This document shows positions 25,124-33,655 of a DNA stretch of 64,000 bases, one piece after another. Every line of letters begins with the position of its first letter. Within the stretch, counting starts at the first letter, position 1. The notes under the pieces are model-generated. The model was given only the letters and a program-made list of their open reading frames with translations. It was not told the origin of the DNA and did no database searches. The translations under genes were made by a program, and so were the position numbers. Origin of the DNA: Actinoplanes lutulentus (GTDB taxonomy: Bacteria > Actinomycetota > Actinomycetes > Mycobacteriales > Micromonosporaceae); assembly GCF_003259845.1 (NCBI RefSeq), contig NZ_QLMJ01000001.1, forward strand, positions 310,001 through 374,000, given 5' to 3'.

Positions 25124-26055
25124 TAACTGCCCGTCATCTTCTCCGGGACGCGAGGTTGCCACTCCACCGAACCTATCGGTTTCTGCTGCTCCCGGCGTAC
25201 GTTTGCCTCCACCCGCTGCCCGGCGGCGGTTCCGCCGAGCACCAGTGCGATCCCGGCGAGGGTGACCATGGTCAGGTGCTCCCCGCCCAGCCCCACGCCG
25301 ATCAGAACCGCCCACACCGGCTCGGTGCCGAGCAGCAGCGACGCCCGCGCCGCCGAGGTCCGGCGGATCGCCCACAGCTGCACGAGGAAGGCGAAAACAC
25401 TGCAACCCAGCGCCAGATAGGTCACCGCGAGCCACTGATCTTTTCCGTACGCGGAAACGGCCGTACCCAGTGTCGGACCCGCGGCCGCGGTGAACAGCAC
25501 CGCCCCGACGACCGTCTGCACGGTGGTCAGCGTGACCGTGTCAAAGTCCCGGCCACGAGAGAGATGGCCGGAAAGCGTCACGTGGACGGCTCGGATCACC
25601 GCCGCCACCAGGATCAACGCGTCCCCGGCCGACGGTGCCCGCAGGCCCGGCCCGGCGACCAGCAGCACCACTCCCCCGACCGCCACGACGGCGGCAAGGA
25701 AGAAGCTCGGCGGCAGGAAACGCCGCCCGATGACGCCTTCGAGCATCGGCGTGAGCAGAATCGTCAGGCTGATCAGGACGCCGGCATTGGTCGCGGAGGT
25801 GTGCGCCACCCCGTACGTCTCGAAAGCGAGCACCGAAGCTTGCGTGAGTCCCAGCAGCGTGCCCACCGCGATCTCGCGACGGCTGGGCCGGCGCGGCCGG
25901 CGGATCGCGAGCACCGGCAGCATCGCGGCCGCGGAGATCAGATAGCGGAGCGCGAGCAGGGCCAGCACGCCGCCGGCGACCGTCAGGTCCTTGGCGGTGA
26001 GGTAGCTGCTGCCCCAGACGATGGCGACGGCCAGCAGCGGGAGGTCCTTGAGCAC
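25123..26055 (-). CDS. EamA-family (DMT) transporter
   Basis: A 310-residue protein with ten predicted membrane helices in two EamA repeats (LPLLAVAIVWGSSYLTAKDL and ALILVAAVIRAVHVTLSGHL mark the starts). The GTG at 26055 begins directly at the first helix. The polar C-terminal tail runs about 35 residues. DMT proteins export or import amino acids, sugars or drugs. It diverges from the LysR gene at 26129, which is the usual arrangement for LysR control of an exporter. Confidence 0.85.
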   Translation of the reverse strand: MLKDLPLLAVAIVWGSSYLTAKDLTVAGGVLALLALRYLISAAAMLPVLAIRRPRRPSRREIAVGTLLGLTQASVLAFETYGVAHTSATNAGVLISLTILLTPMLEGVIGRRFLPPSFFLAAVVAVGGVVLLVAGPGLRAPSAGDALILVAAVIRAVHVTLSGHLSRGRDFDTVTLTTVQTVVGAVLFTAAAGPTLGTAVSAYGKDQWLAVTYLALGCSVFAFLVQLWAIRRTSAARASLLLGTEPVWAVLIGVGLGGEHLTMVTLAGIALVLGGTAAGQRVEANVRREQQKPIGSVEWQPRVPEKMTGS

Positions 26056-26128
26056 GAGTACGAGCCTGCGGGCTGCCGCCGATGAAGTCCAGGGACGAGG
26101 TTCTGAACCGATGGTGTAGTCATACCTA

Positions 26129-27025
26129 ATGGATCTGCATCATCTGCGCCTGCTGCGCGAACTGGGCGACCGGGGCAGCGTCGCGGCCGTCGCGGAAGCG
26201 CTGCACATCACGCCGTCAGCGGTTTCCCAGCAGCTCAAGGTCTTGCAGCGGTCCGCGCGGGTTCCGCTGACCGAGCGCCAGGGCCGTCGTCTCGTGCTGA
26301 CCGGCGCGGGCCGGGCCCTGGCCGAGGCGGCAGCGGAGATCTGGACGGCGATGGACCGTGCCGACCGGGTGGTGGACGCGTACCTGGAGGACCCGGCCGC
26401 TCCGGTGACCGTGGCAGCGTTCCACAGCGCGGCGCTGGCGTATTTCCCAGCCTTGATCAGCGCGGGATCACCCGTGGTCCGGTGTTCGGATCGGGACGTG
26501 GCGCACGCCGACTTTCCCGCGCTCGTCGCTGATTACGACCTGGTGGTCGCGCACCGGCTCGCCCACAATCCGCCCTGGCCGGTTGACCGGGTGACGGTGG
26601 TGCCGCTGGTGTACGAGCCGTTGTACGTGGCGATGCCCGCCGATCATCGACTGGCCGGGCGGGCGGAGCTGACGGCGGCTGATGTCAGTACGGAACAGTG
26701 GATCAGCGTGCATGACGGGTTTCCCTTGCAGGGTGTGCTGACAGCGATCGCGGCGACGGCAGGACGGCCGCTGGACGTGGTGCATCGCATCAACGAGTTC
26801 ACCGTCGCGGCAGCCGTGGTGGCAGCTGGTGGTGGATTGGCGTTGTTGCCCGGTTTTACGAGCGTCGCCGATCCACGGCTGGTGTTGCGTCCGCTCGCCG
26901 ACCTGCCGGCCGGGCGCCATATTGACGTGTTGACCAGGCCGGAGACGTTGCATCGGGCTGCGGCCCGGACCGTGTTGAATGCGTTGCGCGAGATCGCGTC
27001 AACATCAGGAGTTGAGTTGAGTTGA
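26129..27025 (+). CDS. LysR-family transcriptional regulator
   Basis: 298 residues. The N-terminal helix-turn-helix (LHHLRLLRELGDRGSVAAVA, ITPSAVSQQLKVLQR) is complete and is followed by a periplasmic-binding-like effector domain. It lies divergently from the EamA gene with 73 bases between them and probably controls that exporter in response to its substrate. No ribosome site precedes the ATG, so the mRNA may be leaderless. The last codons and stop (GVELS) lie inside a GTTGA pentanucleotide tract, so the C-terminus depends on repeat number. Confidence 0.87.
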   Translation: MDLHHLRLLRELGDRGSVAAVAEALHITPSAVSQQLKVLQRSARVPLTERQGRRLVLTGAGRALAEAAAEIWTAMDRADRVVDAYLEDPAAPVTVAAFHSAALAYFPALISAGSPVVRCSDRDVAHADFPALVADYDLVVAHRLAHNPPWPVDRVTVVPLVYEPLYVAMPADHRLAGRAELTAADVSTEQWISVHDGFPLQGVLTAIAATAGRPLDVVHRINEFTVAAAVVAAGGGLALLPGFTSVADPRLVLRPLADLPAGRHIDVLTRPETLHRAAARTVLNALREIASTSGVELS

Positions 27026-27060
27026 GTTGAGTTGAGTTGACATGAGTTGAGTTGCGTTGA
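27011..27060 (+). repeat. GTTGA pentanucleotide tract over the LysR stop codon
   Basis: Ten 5-bp units: six perfect GTTGA (27011-27040), then CATGA, GTTGA, GTTGC, GTTGA. The LysR stop (27023-27025) falls in the third unit. Slippage by one unit would shift the frame at the C-terminus but soon meets another TGA, since the repeat supplies TGA in one frame. Confidence 0.9.
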
Positions 27061-27151
27061 CTCGGCGTGGGTCCAGTCGACGGGACTTTGTCCTCTGCCC
27101 CGTCGTGGCGTCAACCTCGACGATGAACGTGAGGACCCCGAGGAGGAAGCC

Positions 27152-27609
27152 ATGCGTACTCCTACTCCTACTGTCGTCGTCGGCACTGATGGTGCCGTCA
27201 CCGGCAACGATGCAGTCCGCTGGGCCGCCCGTGAGGCAGCCCGCCGTCACGTTCCCCTGCGGGTCGTACACGTTCTCGACTGGGACGGCGGCACATCAGC
27301 ACTGTCCGATTTCGCCGGCAATGATTTCGCCCTGGCTCAAGAACTCGCCGGCATCGTCGCGGCCGCCGGAGTCTCCACGGCTCGCGACGCCGCCCCGGAT
27401 GTCGACGCTGAGCCGTTTACGCTGAGCCGTTGACGCTGGTGGGCCGCCCAGCTTCCCGCCTGCTCGCCGCGGCCGAAGGCGCCGAACTCCTCGTCGTCAG
27501 AAGCCGCCACCGCGGCAGGATCACCGGCCTGCTGTTCGGCTCGGTGAGCCGGCGTGTCTCCCGAAACGCCCCTTGCCCGGTAGCCGTGATCGCCGACCCG
27601 AGCGATTGA
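27152..27609 (+). pseudogene. Universal stress protein gene broken by a 14-bp duplication
   Basis: The ATG at 27152 has GAGGAGGAAG upstream. The N-terminal half (TPTVVVGTDGAVTGNDAVRW, then VPLRVVHVLDWD) is a normal UspA fold but stops at 27433. The C-terminal half continues in another frame to 27609 with the UspA nucleotide motif GRITGLLFGSVSRRVSRNAPCPVAVI. The break falls exactly on a 14-bp tandem duplication (27405-27432). Deleting one copy restores an open UspA frame through DVDAEPLTLVGRPASR to the final stop. The region before the break also looks shorter than a usual UspA. The gene is probably non-functional or encodes only a truncated protein. Confidence 0.85.
27405..27432 (+). repeat. 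14-bp tandem duplication causing the UspA frameshift
   Basis: ACGCTGAGCCGTTT (27405-27418) is followed by ACGCTGAGCCGTTG (27419-27432), and the next bases begin ACGCTG again. Fourteen is not a multiple of three, so one extra copy shifts the frame. Confidence 0.9.
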
Positions 27610-27730
27610 CCCTTCGTCGGCGCGCAACCTGCGGGGCGATAGCGTCCAGCGACCGGAGCTTGCCTTGATTTGCGATCGAGCAGGGCTCGCATGGCACCCG
27701 CAACAGCAGAGCACCCGACCCGGCATCCCT

Positions 27731-27830
27731 CGGCGTCGCCCGGCCCCGCCCAGCCCCGCTCGGCGTCGCCCGGCCCCGCTCGGCGTCCCTCTGTGTCGCC
27801 CGGCCTTGATCGGCGTTGCTCGGGATTCCC
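27731..27830 (+). repeat. Degenerate 30-bp-period GC-rich repeat
   Basis: CGGCGTCGCCCGGCCCCGC occurs at 27731 and 27761, exactly 30 bp apart, and degenerates afterwards (CGGCGTCCCTCTGTGTCGCC, CGGCGTTGCTCGGG). Function unknown. Confidence 0.7.
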
Positions 27831-27921
27831 GCCCGCCTACGCTGGTTTTCGGGTCGGCGCCACCGAGGAGCGAGCGCACGCGTAACCGAGACGCGCGCCC
27901 ACGGAACGGCCGCCCAACGAT

Positions 27922-28017
27922 GATGAGGACTCACGTAGTCGCTGCGTGGGCTCGCGTCTCGGCTATAGCGTGGATGAACCCGCACCGAACGATTACGTGC
28001 GACCCCATCCACGTCGC
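27922..28017 (+). repeat. 96-bp bipartite palindromic element, copy 2
   Basis: Same length and order as the reverse complement of 20161-20256: a first hairpin region beginning GATGAGG, the linker CGTCTCGGC, then GCGTGGATGAA, CGCAC, CGTGCGACC and CATCCACG. The second palindrome is less perfect than in copy 1 (27968-27985 with 27997-28014). The two copies are in opposite orientation, 7.7 kb apart. Confidence 0.7.
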
Positions 28018-28446
28018 GCGGGCCGGTACTTCGCAGTACCCGGAGCTCTCCGCAACACCGCGGAGTTCCGCAGAACCCAGGCCGCCTCCTACCTTCACCA
28101 CGCTCTGGGTTCCGCAAGCGCCCGGCGCTCCGATCAGCCGGCCAGGTGACGACCAGCGCACACGAACAGTGATGAACCAGCGGGATACACGGCGAATCTT
28201 GGAAACCCACTGGTGCCCTGACCCCCGCGAGTCTCCATACATACGGCCCAGCCGGACACCCACCCCGCCAACTCGTCACCCTTCGTGACAAGAGCGGCAG
28301 GCAAAGCCCCCCAGAACAATCGCGAGAGCTGAGTGGGCGAAACTCGCCTTTGGCTTCTTGAGTGACCCCCAATCGCCCATTCGGGCAGGTTGGGGAGCCC
28401 CGGTCGGTGGCTACCGCAAATGGTGATGTCACGCCAATATCACGCT

Positions 28447-29052
28447 GTGAATTTGCCTCCACCGCAGGACCCTTGGGGCGGACAGCAGACACCGCCTACC
28501 GATAAGCCACCGTCCAAATGGAAGCCTTGGCACAAGACCACGCTCGGCATCATCGGCCTGCTCCTCTTCTGCGTCTGCGGCGTCGCCATTTTCGCGCCCT
28601 CTCCGCAATCCGGCAGGACGAACGATCCGGCAGAGGCACCGGCCGCGCAGCAATTGGCCCAGGCCCCAGCAAAAACCGAGACCGCACCAGCCAAAACCGA
28701 CGCCACCCCAGCCAAAACCGCGGCTGCCCAACCTGAAACCGAGTCCACCCAGGCCGAGACCGGCGAGCCCACCACCAAAGCGCCGCCACCCAGCAAAACC
28801 ACAACGAAAGCAACGGCGACCAAAGCGCCGTCACCCAAACCGACAACAAAAAAGCCGTCACCCAAGCCCACCACGAAGGCACCGGCCGAAGAAGAAGAGG
28901 AAGACGAGGAGCAGGACAGCGGCACCGACCCCCGCTTCCGCACCTGCGGCGCCGCCAACGACGCCGGATACGGCCCCTATTACGAGGGCACCGACCCCGA
29001 ATACGACTGGTACCAGGATCGTGACAACGACGGCATCGTCTGCGAGCAATAA
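28447..29052 (+). CDS. Single-pass protein with C-terminal excalibur domain
   Basis: About 201 residues from GTG 28447; in-frame ATGs at 28420 and 28426 are alternatives, and no start has a good ribosome site. Order: a Pro-rich N-terminus, one membrane helix (TTLGIIGLLLFCVCGVAIF), a long Lys/Thr/Pro/Ala-rich stalk with a run of Glu, then an excalibur calcium-binding motif (FRTCGAANDAGYGP, then YDWYQDRDNDGIVCE). The DxDxDG loop and two Cys are intact. The excalibur part should sit outside the membrane. Function is unknown; such domains accompany nucleases and surface proteins. Confidence 0.78.
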   Translation: MNLPPPQDPWGGQQTPPTDKPPSKWKPWHKTTLGIIGLLLFCVCGVAIFAPSPQSGRTNDPAEAPAAQQLAQAPAKTETAPAKTDATPAKTAAAQPETESTQAETGEPTTKAPPPSKTTTKATATKAPSPKPTTKKPSPKPTTKAPAEEEEEDEEQDSGTDPRFRTCGAANDAGYGPYYEGTDPEYDWYQDRDNDGIVCEQ

Positions 29053-29056
29053 GAAT

Positions 29057-31930
29057 TCAGGACATCTCCACCGTCTGATGCAGCTCGCGCCGAGACGTGA
29101 TGCCCAGTTTGGTGAAGATTTTTCGCAGGTGCCATTCGACGGTTCGGGGGCTCAGGAACAGCACCGCCCCGATCTCCGGGTTCGTTCTCCCGGCGGCCGC
29201 CAGCCGGACGATCTGGGTCTCTTGAGAGGTCAGCTCCTCGCGTACCCCTGAATGGCGCTTGCGCACCGTCTCACCTGTCGCCAGAAGTTCCCGGCCGGCG
29301 CGGTCGGCGAAGCCGGTCGCGCCCATGGTGGTGAATGCGTCGTGCGCCGCGCGCAATTGTTCGCGCGCATCGGCGCGCCGATTCTCCCGGCGCAACCATT
29401 CCCCATAAACGAGCTGCGCCCGGGCGAGCTGCACGGTCAGCCGGGTCTCCGCGAACTGCTCCACCGCTGACCGATAGTGATCTTCAAGATGAGGAACAGA
29501 GCCCGCGAGCGCGCGGGCCAGCGCCTCGGTGCCGCGCGCCCAGGCCGTTCCCGCTGCTTGGGTACGCTCGACGAGCCGGTCCCGGGCCACCGCGGCAAGA
29601 CCGTGCTCCCCGGTACGCGCAGCCGCCTCCACCAGCTCGAAAAGCCCCCACTGCAAAACGGCGAGGTCGTCGAAATCGGTCGCCTCCCGCGCCGCCGCCA
29701 ACGCGGCCGGATAGTTGCCGAGCCCGTTGTGCAGGACGGCCCGGCTGTACGAGGCGACGCCGATCAGCCAGCCGGCACCTCCGGCGAGCGCATCCACTTC
29801 CAGGGCGCGGATCAGTTCGAGCGCCGGCTCGGCCCGGCCCTGATGCGCGGCGAGGATGACCGCGGTGGCCGGGTGCGGCGACGGCCCGGCGGTGGTCTGC
29901 GCGAGGGCGGCGGCCTCGTCGAGCAGCTCGGTCGCGTCACCGAACCGGCCCGCGTAGATCAGCGCGGTGGCCCGGAACGTGAGCGCGGTGGGCAGCGACG
30001 AGAGCGTGCCGGAGGACCGGGCAACGGTGACGGCCCGGGCGGTGCGATCCAGGAACTCGGTGTCGTCCCAGATCTCGTGGACGACCATGCCGGTGAGCCA
30101 GAGCAGGTCGAGGTCGCGGCTCTCCGGGATCTCGCCGACCGCGTGTCGCAGCAGCGGCACGGCGGCCGCGATGCCGTCACGCTGCCAGCTGATCATCCCA
30201 GCGAGCAGCCGGCCAGCGGGTTCATCCCCATCCGGCAGAGCAGCCGCAGCCTCAACGACCCGCCGCAGATCACCACCACGGCCACCGTCAACGCCGCCAG
30301 CACCGTGACCGCGGAAACCGCTGCCCTCGCCGAGCCGACCCGCGTTGACAGCCGCGCCGATCGCCGACAAATACGTCTCACGAGCCGCGGCCGGGTCGAG
30401 CTTCTCGAGCCGAGCGGCGGCATCCAGCAGAGGCGGGATCGCGGCCCGCCCGGTGTTACGCGTGAACGCGACCCGAGCCCGCAACCGCTCCGCCGCGGCC
30501 TGCTGCACCGCGTCGAGCGGGCCGAGCTCAGCGGCGGCGAGCAGCTCGGGAACCCGCGCGACAGCACCGGAGGCGAACCGCGCGTGCGCGGCAGCGAGGG
30601 TACGCCCGGCGCGCACCGCCGAATCCCCGGTGAGTTCCGCCGCCCGTTCCAGGAACGACGCGGCCGCCGCCCGTCCGCCCCGGGCCAGGGCGCGGTCCGC
30701 GGAGCGTTCGAGTTCGGCGGCGACCTCCTCGTCGAGCCCGGCCGTGCCGTGACCCCGATGCCACGCCCGCCGATCCGGGTCCTGATCAGGATCGGTCACC
30801 TCGGCGAGCGCCCGGTGTACGGCCCGCAGTTGCGCCGGATCGGCGGCACGCCACACTGCCGAACGGACCAGCGGATGCCGGAACCGCACCCGCGTACCGA
30901 TTTCGATCAGCCCGGACGTCTCGGCGGGCGCCGCCGCGTCAGCGCCGATACCGAGCAGTCCGAGGGCGCGCCAGAGCAGCGGGACATTACCGACCGGTTC
31001 GACAGCGGCGGTGAGCAGCAGCAGCCGGGTGTCCGGCGGAAGTGCGGCGATCCGGCGCTGAAAGCCCTCCTCGATACGCCCGGCAAGAGCAGAGCCCCCA
31101 TCGACGGCCGGGCTCCCGAAACCGAAAGCCAGCTCCGCCGCGTTCAGACCCCGAGGCAATTCCAGCAGAGCCAGCGGATTACCCCGGGTCTCCGCGACGA
31201 TCCGATCCCGCACCGAGGCGTCCACCAACCCGGGCAACACCGCGTCAAGCAGCGCCCGGGCGTCCTCAGCCGCTAGCCCGTCAACCAGAAGCTCCGGCAG
31301 GCCCTCAAAAGGCGAAGGCAAGCCCTCGAAAGGCGAACGCAACCCCTCAAAAGGCGAACGCAACCCCTCAAAAGGCGAGGTCGAGCCCTCGAAAGACGAG
31401 GGCCTGCCCTCAAAGGACGAAACCGGACGCGCGGCAAGGATCAACCCGACCGACTCCTCGCCGAGCCGCCGCGCCACGAACGTCAGGATCACCTCGGACA
31501 TCCGGTCCAGCCACTGCGCGTCGTCGATCACCACGATCAGCGGCCGTTGAGCGGCCGCCTCGGCCAGCAACCCCAGCACCGCCAACCCGACGATCAAAGC
31601 ATCCGGCGTACGCCCGGCGCTCAACCCGAACGCCGTCGCCAACGCCTCCCGCTGTGGCGCAGGCAATCCGTCGAGGTGCTCCAGAAGCGGCGCGCAGAGC
31701 TGCTGCAACGCCGAGTACGCCAGGTCCGTCTCCGGTTCGACACCGGCGACCCGGACCACCCGGCCGGCCGGTGCCTGCCCGGCCAGGTAATCCAGCAGCG
31801 CACTCTTGCCGGCGCCGGCCTCGCCACGGAGCACCAGCACCCGGCTGTGCCCGGCGCGGACGTCGCGCAGCAACCGGTCGAGTGTCTCCTGTTCGCGGCG
31901 GCGCCCCCGCAGCTCGTTATCCGCGTGCAC
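29057..31930 (-). CDS. Large LuxR-family ATPase regulator (LAL type)
   Basis: About 957 residues from GTG 31930; an in-frame GTG at 31990 inside the ABC-F gene is less likely. The N-terminal AAA/NACHT-like ATPase has Walker A GEAGAGKS and Walker B LIVVIDDAQWLD. A long helical TPR-like middle follows. The C-terminal LuxR helix-turn-helix reads ELTSQETQIVRLAAAGRTNPEIG, FLSPRTVEWHLRKIF. Six SPFEG-type heptapeptide repeats are inserted between the ATPase strand LILAARP and ELLVDGLAAEDARALL, where relatives have a short loop. LAL regulators switch on catabolic or antibiotic genes on binding ligand and ATP. It lies 11 bases after the ABC-F stop. Confidence 0.87.
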   Translation of the reverse strand: MHADNELRGRRREQETLDRLLRDVRAGHSRVLVLRGEAGAGKSALLDYLAGQAPAGRVVRVAGVEPETDLAYSALQQLCAPLLEHLDGLPAPQREALATAFGLSAGRTPDALIVGLAVLGLLAEAAAQRPLIVVIDDAQWLDRMSEVILTFVARRLGEESVGLILAARPVSSFEGRPSSFEGSTSPFEGLRSPFEGLRSPFEGLPSPFEGLPELLVDGLAAEDARALLDAVLPGLVDASVRDRIVAETRGNPLALLELPRGLNAAELAFGFGSPAVDGGSALAGRIEEGFQRRIAALPPDTRLLLLTAAVEPVGNVPLLWRALGLLGIGADAAAPAETSGLIEIGTRVRFRHPLVRSAVWRAADPAQLRAVHRALAEVTDPDQDPDRRAWHRGHGTAGLDEEVAAELERSADRALARGGRAAAASFLERAAELTGDSAVRAGRTLAAAHARFASGAVARVPELLAAAELGPLDAVQQAAAERLRARVAFTRNTGRAAIPPLLDAAARLEKLDPAAARETYLSAIGAAVNAGRLGEGSGFRGHGAGGVDGGRGGDLRRVVEAAAALPDGDEPAGRLLAGMISWQRDGIAAAVPLLRHAVGEIPESRDLDLLWLTGMVVHEIWDDTEFLDRTARAVTVARSSGTLSSLPTALTFRATALIYAGRFGDATELLDEAAALAQTTAGPSPHPATAVILAAHQGRAEPALELIRALEVDALAGGAGWLIGVASYSRAVLHNGLGNYPAALAAAREATDFDDLAVLQWGLFELVEAAARTGEHGLAAVARDRLVERTQAAGTAWARGTEALARALAGSVPHLEDHYRSAVEQFAETRLTVQLARAQLVYGEWLRRENRRADAREQLRAAHDAFTTMGATGFADRAGRELLATGETVRKRHSGVREELTSQETQIVRLAAAGRTNPEIGAVLFLSPRTVEWHLRKIFTKLGITSRRELHQTVEMS
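31302..31427 (-). repeat. Six 21-bp tandem repeats in the LuxR gene
   Basis: Units begin at 31302, 31323, 31344, 31365, 31386 and 31407 with CCCTC(A/G)AAAGGCGA. They encode a repeated seven-residue S(S/P)FEG(L/R)x peptide. The unit length keeps the frame. Confidence 0.9.
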
Positions 31931-31941
31931 GTGGTCGGAGA

Positions 31942-33531
31942 TTACACGGGCCGCACCTCGCTCAGAGATCCGTCCTCCAGCCGGAGCCACCGGTCCACCC
32001 CGATCTCCCGCAGGAACCGCTCATCGTGGCTGACCACCACGAACGCCCCTTGGTACGCGATCAGCGCCGCCTCCAACTGCCCGGCACTTGCCAGGTCGAG
32101 GTTGTTTGTCGGCTCGTCGAGCAGGAGCAACTGCGGGGCTGGTTCGGCGTACAAAACGCAGGCGAGAGTGGCCCGCAAGCGCTCGCCGCCGGAGAGAGCG
32201 CGCACCGGCAGGTGCGCGCGGCCGCCCCGGAAGAGGAACCGGGCGAGCAGGTTCATCCGCTCCGCGTCGGGCAGGTTCGGCGCGAACGCCGCCAGGTTCT
32301 CCGCGACGCTGCGATCCTCGTCGAGCAGGTCGAGACGCTGGGAGAGGTAGGCGGTCCGCTCGGATCCGCTGATCAATCGCAGGAGCGTCGATTTCCCGGC
32401 ACCGTTCGGCCCGGTCAGCGCGATCCGCTCCGGCCCGCGGATATGAAGATCAAGACCGCCGGTGGCGAAAAGCGACGAATCAAAGGATGCGCGCAGCCCC
32501 GCACCGGAGAACACCGTCCGGCCCGCCGGCACATGCGTCCCCGGCAGCTCCACGACGATCCGGTCGTCCTGCCGAGCGGCCCACCCCGCCGCGTCGAGCC
32601 GCGCCTGCGCGTCAGCCACCCGCGACGTGTGCACGTCGTTCGCCTTCGCCGCCGACACCTGAGCATCACGCTTGAGCCCACCGGCAACGATCCGGGCCAG
32701 CCCGGCGTCAGCGAGATTCCGCGACGCGGTCGACGCCCGCCGGGCACTCCGCTCCCGCGCCTGCTGCAGCTCCCGCTTCTGCCGTTTCAGATCCTGCGAA
32801 GCGTTGCGAACCTCCCGCTCGGCGACCTCCCGCTCACCGCGCAGGGCCTCCTCGTATTCGCTGTAGGTGCCGCCGTACCAGCGGATCTCCCCGGCGTCGA
32901 GCGCCGCGATCCGGTCCACCTCGTCGAGCAGCTCCCGGTCGTGGCTGACCAGCAGCAGGCAGCCGCCCCAGGACCGCAGCACCGCGACGAGCCGGTCGCG
33001 CGCCGGGCGGTCGAGATTGTTTGTCGGCTCGTCGAGAAGCAGCACGTCGGGGCGTTTCAGCAGCTGGGCGGCGAGCCCGAGGGAGACGACCTGGCCGCCG
33101 CTGAGCGTGCCGAGCGTCCGGTCGAGGCCGACGTCGCCGAGACCGAGGCGGTCGAGTTCGGCCCGGCTGCGCTCCTCGACGTCCCAGTCGTTGCCGACCG
33201 TGGCGAAATGCTCCTCGGCGGCGTCGCCGCCCTCGATGGCGTGCAGCGCCGCGAGGATCCGGTCGACGCCGAGGACCTGCGCAACACTCTGATCGGAGAC
33301 GAACGGCAGGTGCTGCGGCAGATATCCGAGCACGCCGCGCACCGAGACGCTGCCGGACGCCGGACGCAGGTCACCGGTGATGAGTTTGAGCAGCGTGGAC
33401 TTGCCGGCGCCGTTGGCGGCCACCAGGCCGGTGCGCCCGCCGGGCACCGAGAAGGACAGATCCTGGAAGACCGGAGTGTCGTCCGGCCAGGAGAAGGACA
33501 GGGTGGAACACACGACGAATGCGTCGGACAT
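31942..33531 (-). CDS. ABC-F family ATPase (ribosome-protection type)
   Basis: 529 residues with two ATPase domains and no membrane segments. Domain 1 has AANGAGKS, LSGGQVVS and LLLDEPTNNLD. Domain 2 has GPNGAGKS, LSGGERLR and LLLDEPTNNLD. A charged coiled-coil linker (about residues 225-320) lies between them, as in ABC-F proteins that eject antibiotics from the ribosome. The short linker and overall length fit the actinobacterial resistance group, but housekeeping ABC-F factors look similar. A possible leader peptide and hairpin lie upstream (33577-33615), and a TetR gene precedes it on the same strand. Confidence 0.83.
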   Translation of the reverse strand: MSDAFVVCSTLSFSWPDDTPVFQDLSFSVPGGRTGLVAANGAGKSTLLKLITGDLRPASGSVSVRGVLGYLPQHLPFVSDQSVAQVLGVDRILAALHAIEGGDAAEEHFATVGNDWDVEERSRAELDRLGLGDVGLDRTLGTLSGGQVVSLGLAAQLLKRPDVLLLDEPTNNLDRPARDRLVAVLRSWGGCLLLVSHDRELLDEVDRIAALDAGEIRWYGGTYSEYEEALRGEREVAEREVRNASQDLKRQKRELQQARERSARRASTASRNLADAGLARIVAGGLKRDAQVSAAKANDVHTSRVADAQARLDAAGWAARQDDRIVVELPGTHVPAGRTVFSGAGLRASFDSSLFATGGLDLHIRGPERIALTGPNGAGKSTLLRLISGSERTAYLSQRLDLLDEDRSVAENLAAFAPNLPDAERMNLLARFLFRGGRAHLPVRALSGGERLRATLACVLYAEPAPQLLLLDEPTNNLDLASAGQLEAALIAYQGAFVVVSHDERFLREIGVDRWLRLEDGSLSEVRPV

Positions 33532-33576
33532 GGAAGAACCCCAAAGGTCAAAACCGGTGATGGGTACGACAAACAG

Positions 33577-33615
33577 GGCCGCGCACCCTCAACAGGGGCG
33601 GCCGCGTCGGGTCAT
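33577..33615 (-). promoter_or_regulatory. Possible leader-peptide attenuator before the ABC-F gene
   Basis: On the minus strand an 8-codon frame (MTRRGRPC, 33615-33589) overlaps a hairpin whose outer stem GGCCGC/GCGGCC (33598-33603 with 33577-33582) encloses a CCCT/AGGG stem. CTGTTTGTC follows. A ribosome stalled on the leader would open the hairpin. The leader has no strong ribosome site, so confidence is limited. Confidence 0.4.
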
Positions 33616-33655
33616 TAACCCGGAGATGTCGAGGTCACCTTCCACGTCAACCACC

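Larger units (their letters stand above)
27610..28446. other. Gene-poor repeat-bearing gap
   Basis: No reading frame here has convincing codon use or family similarity. The stretch contains a GC-rich 30-bp-period repeat (27731-27830), copy 2 of the 96-bp element (27922-28017), a GGTACT/AGTACC hairpin near 28025-28040 and a CTCCGC/GCGGAG hairpin near 28045-28065. It follows the broken universal stress gene and looks like decayed or intergenic DNA. Confidence 0.6.

Noticed and set aside
27731..27830. CRISPR or coding repeat
   Set aside because: The 30-bp period holds for only two units and no frame across it has plausible codon use.
28018..28446. A gene in the long minus-strand frame 27521-28492
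   Set aside because: No ribosome site, no recognisable domain, and it crosses two palindromic elements and the broken universal stress gene.
29477..33618. Long plus-strand frames opposite the LuxR and ABC-F genes
   Set aside because: They are antisense to genes with complete ATPase, HTH and ABC motifs and encode low-complexity Arg/Pro/Gly sequences.
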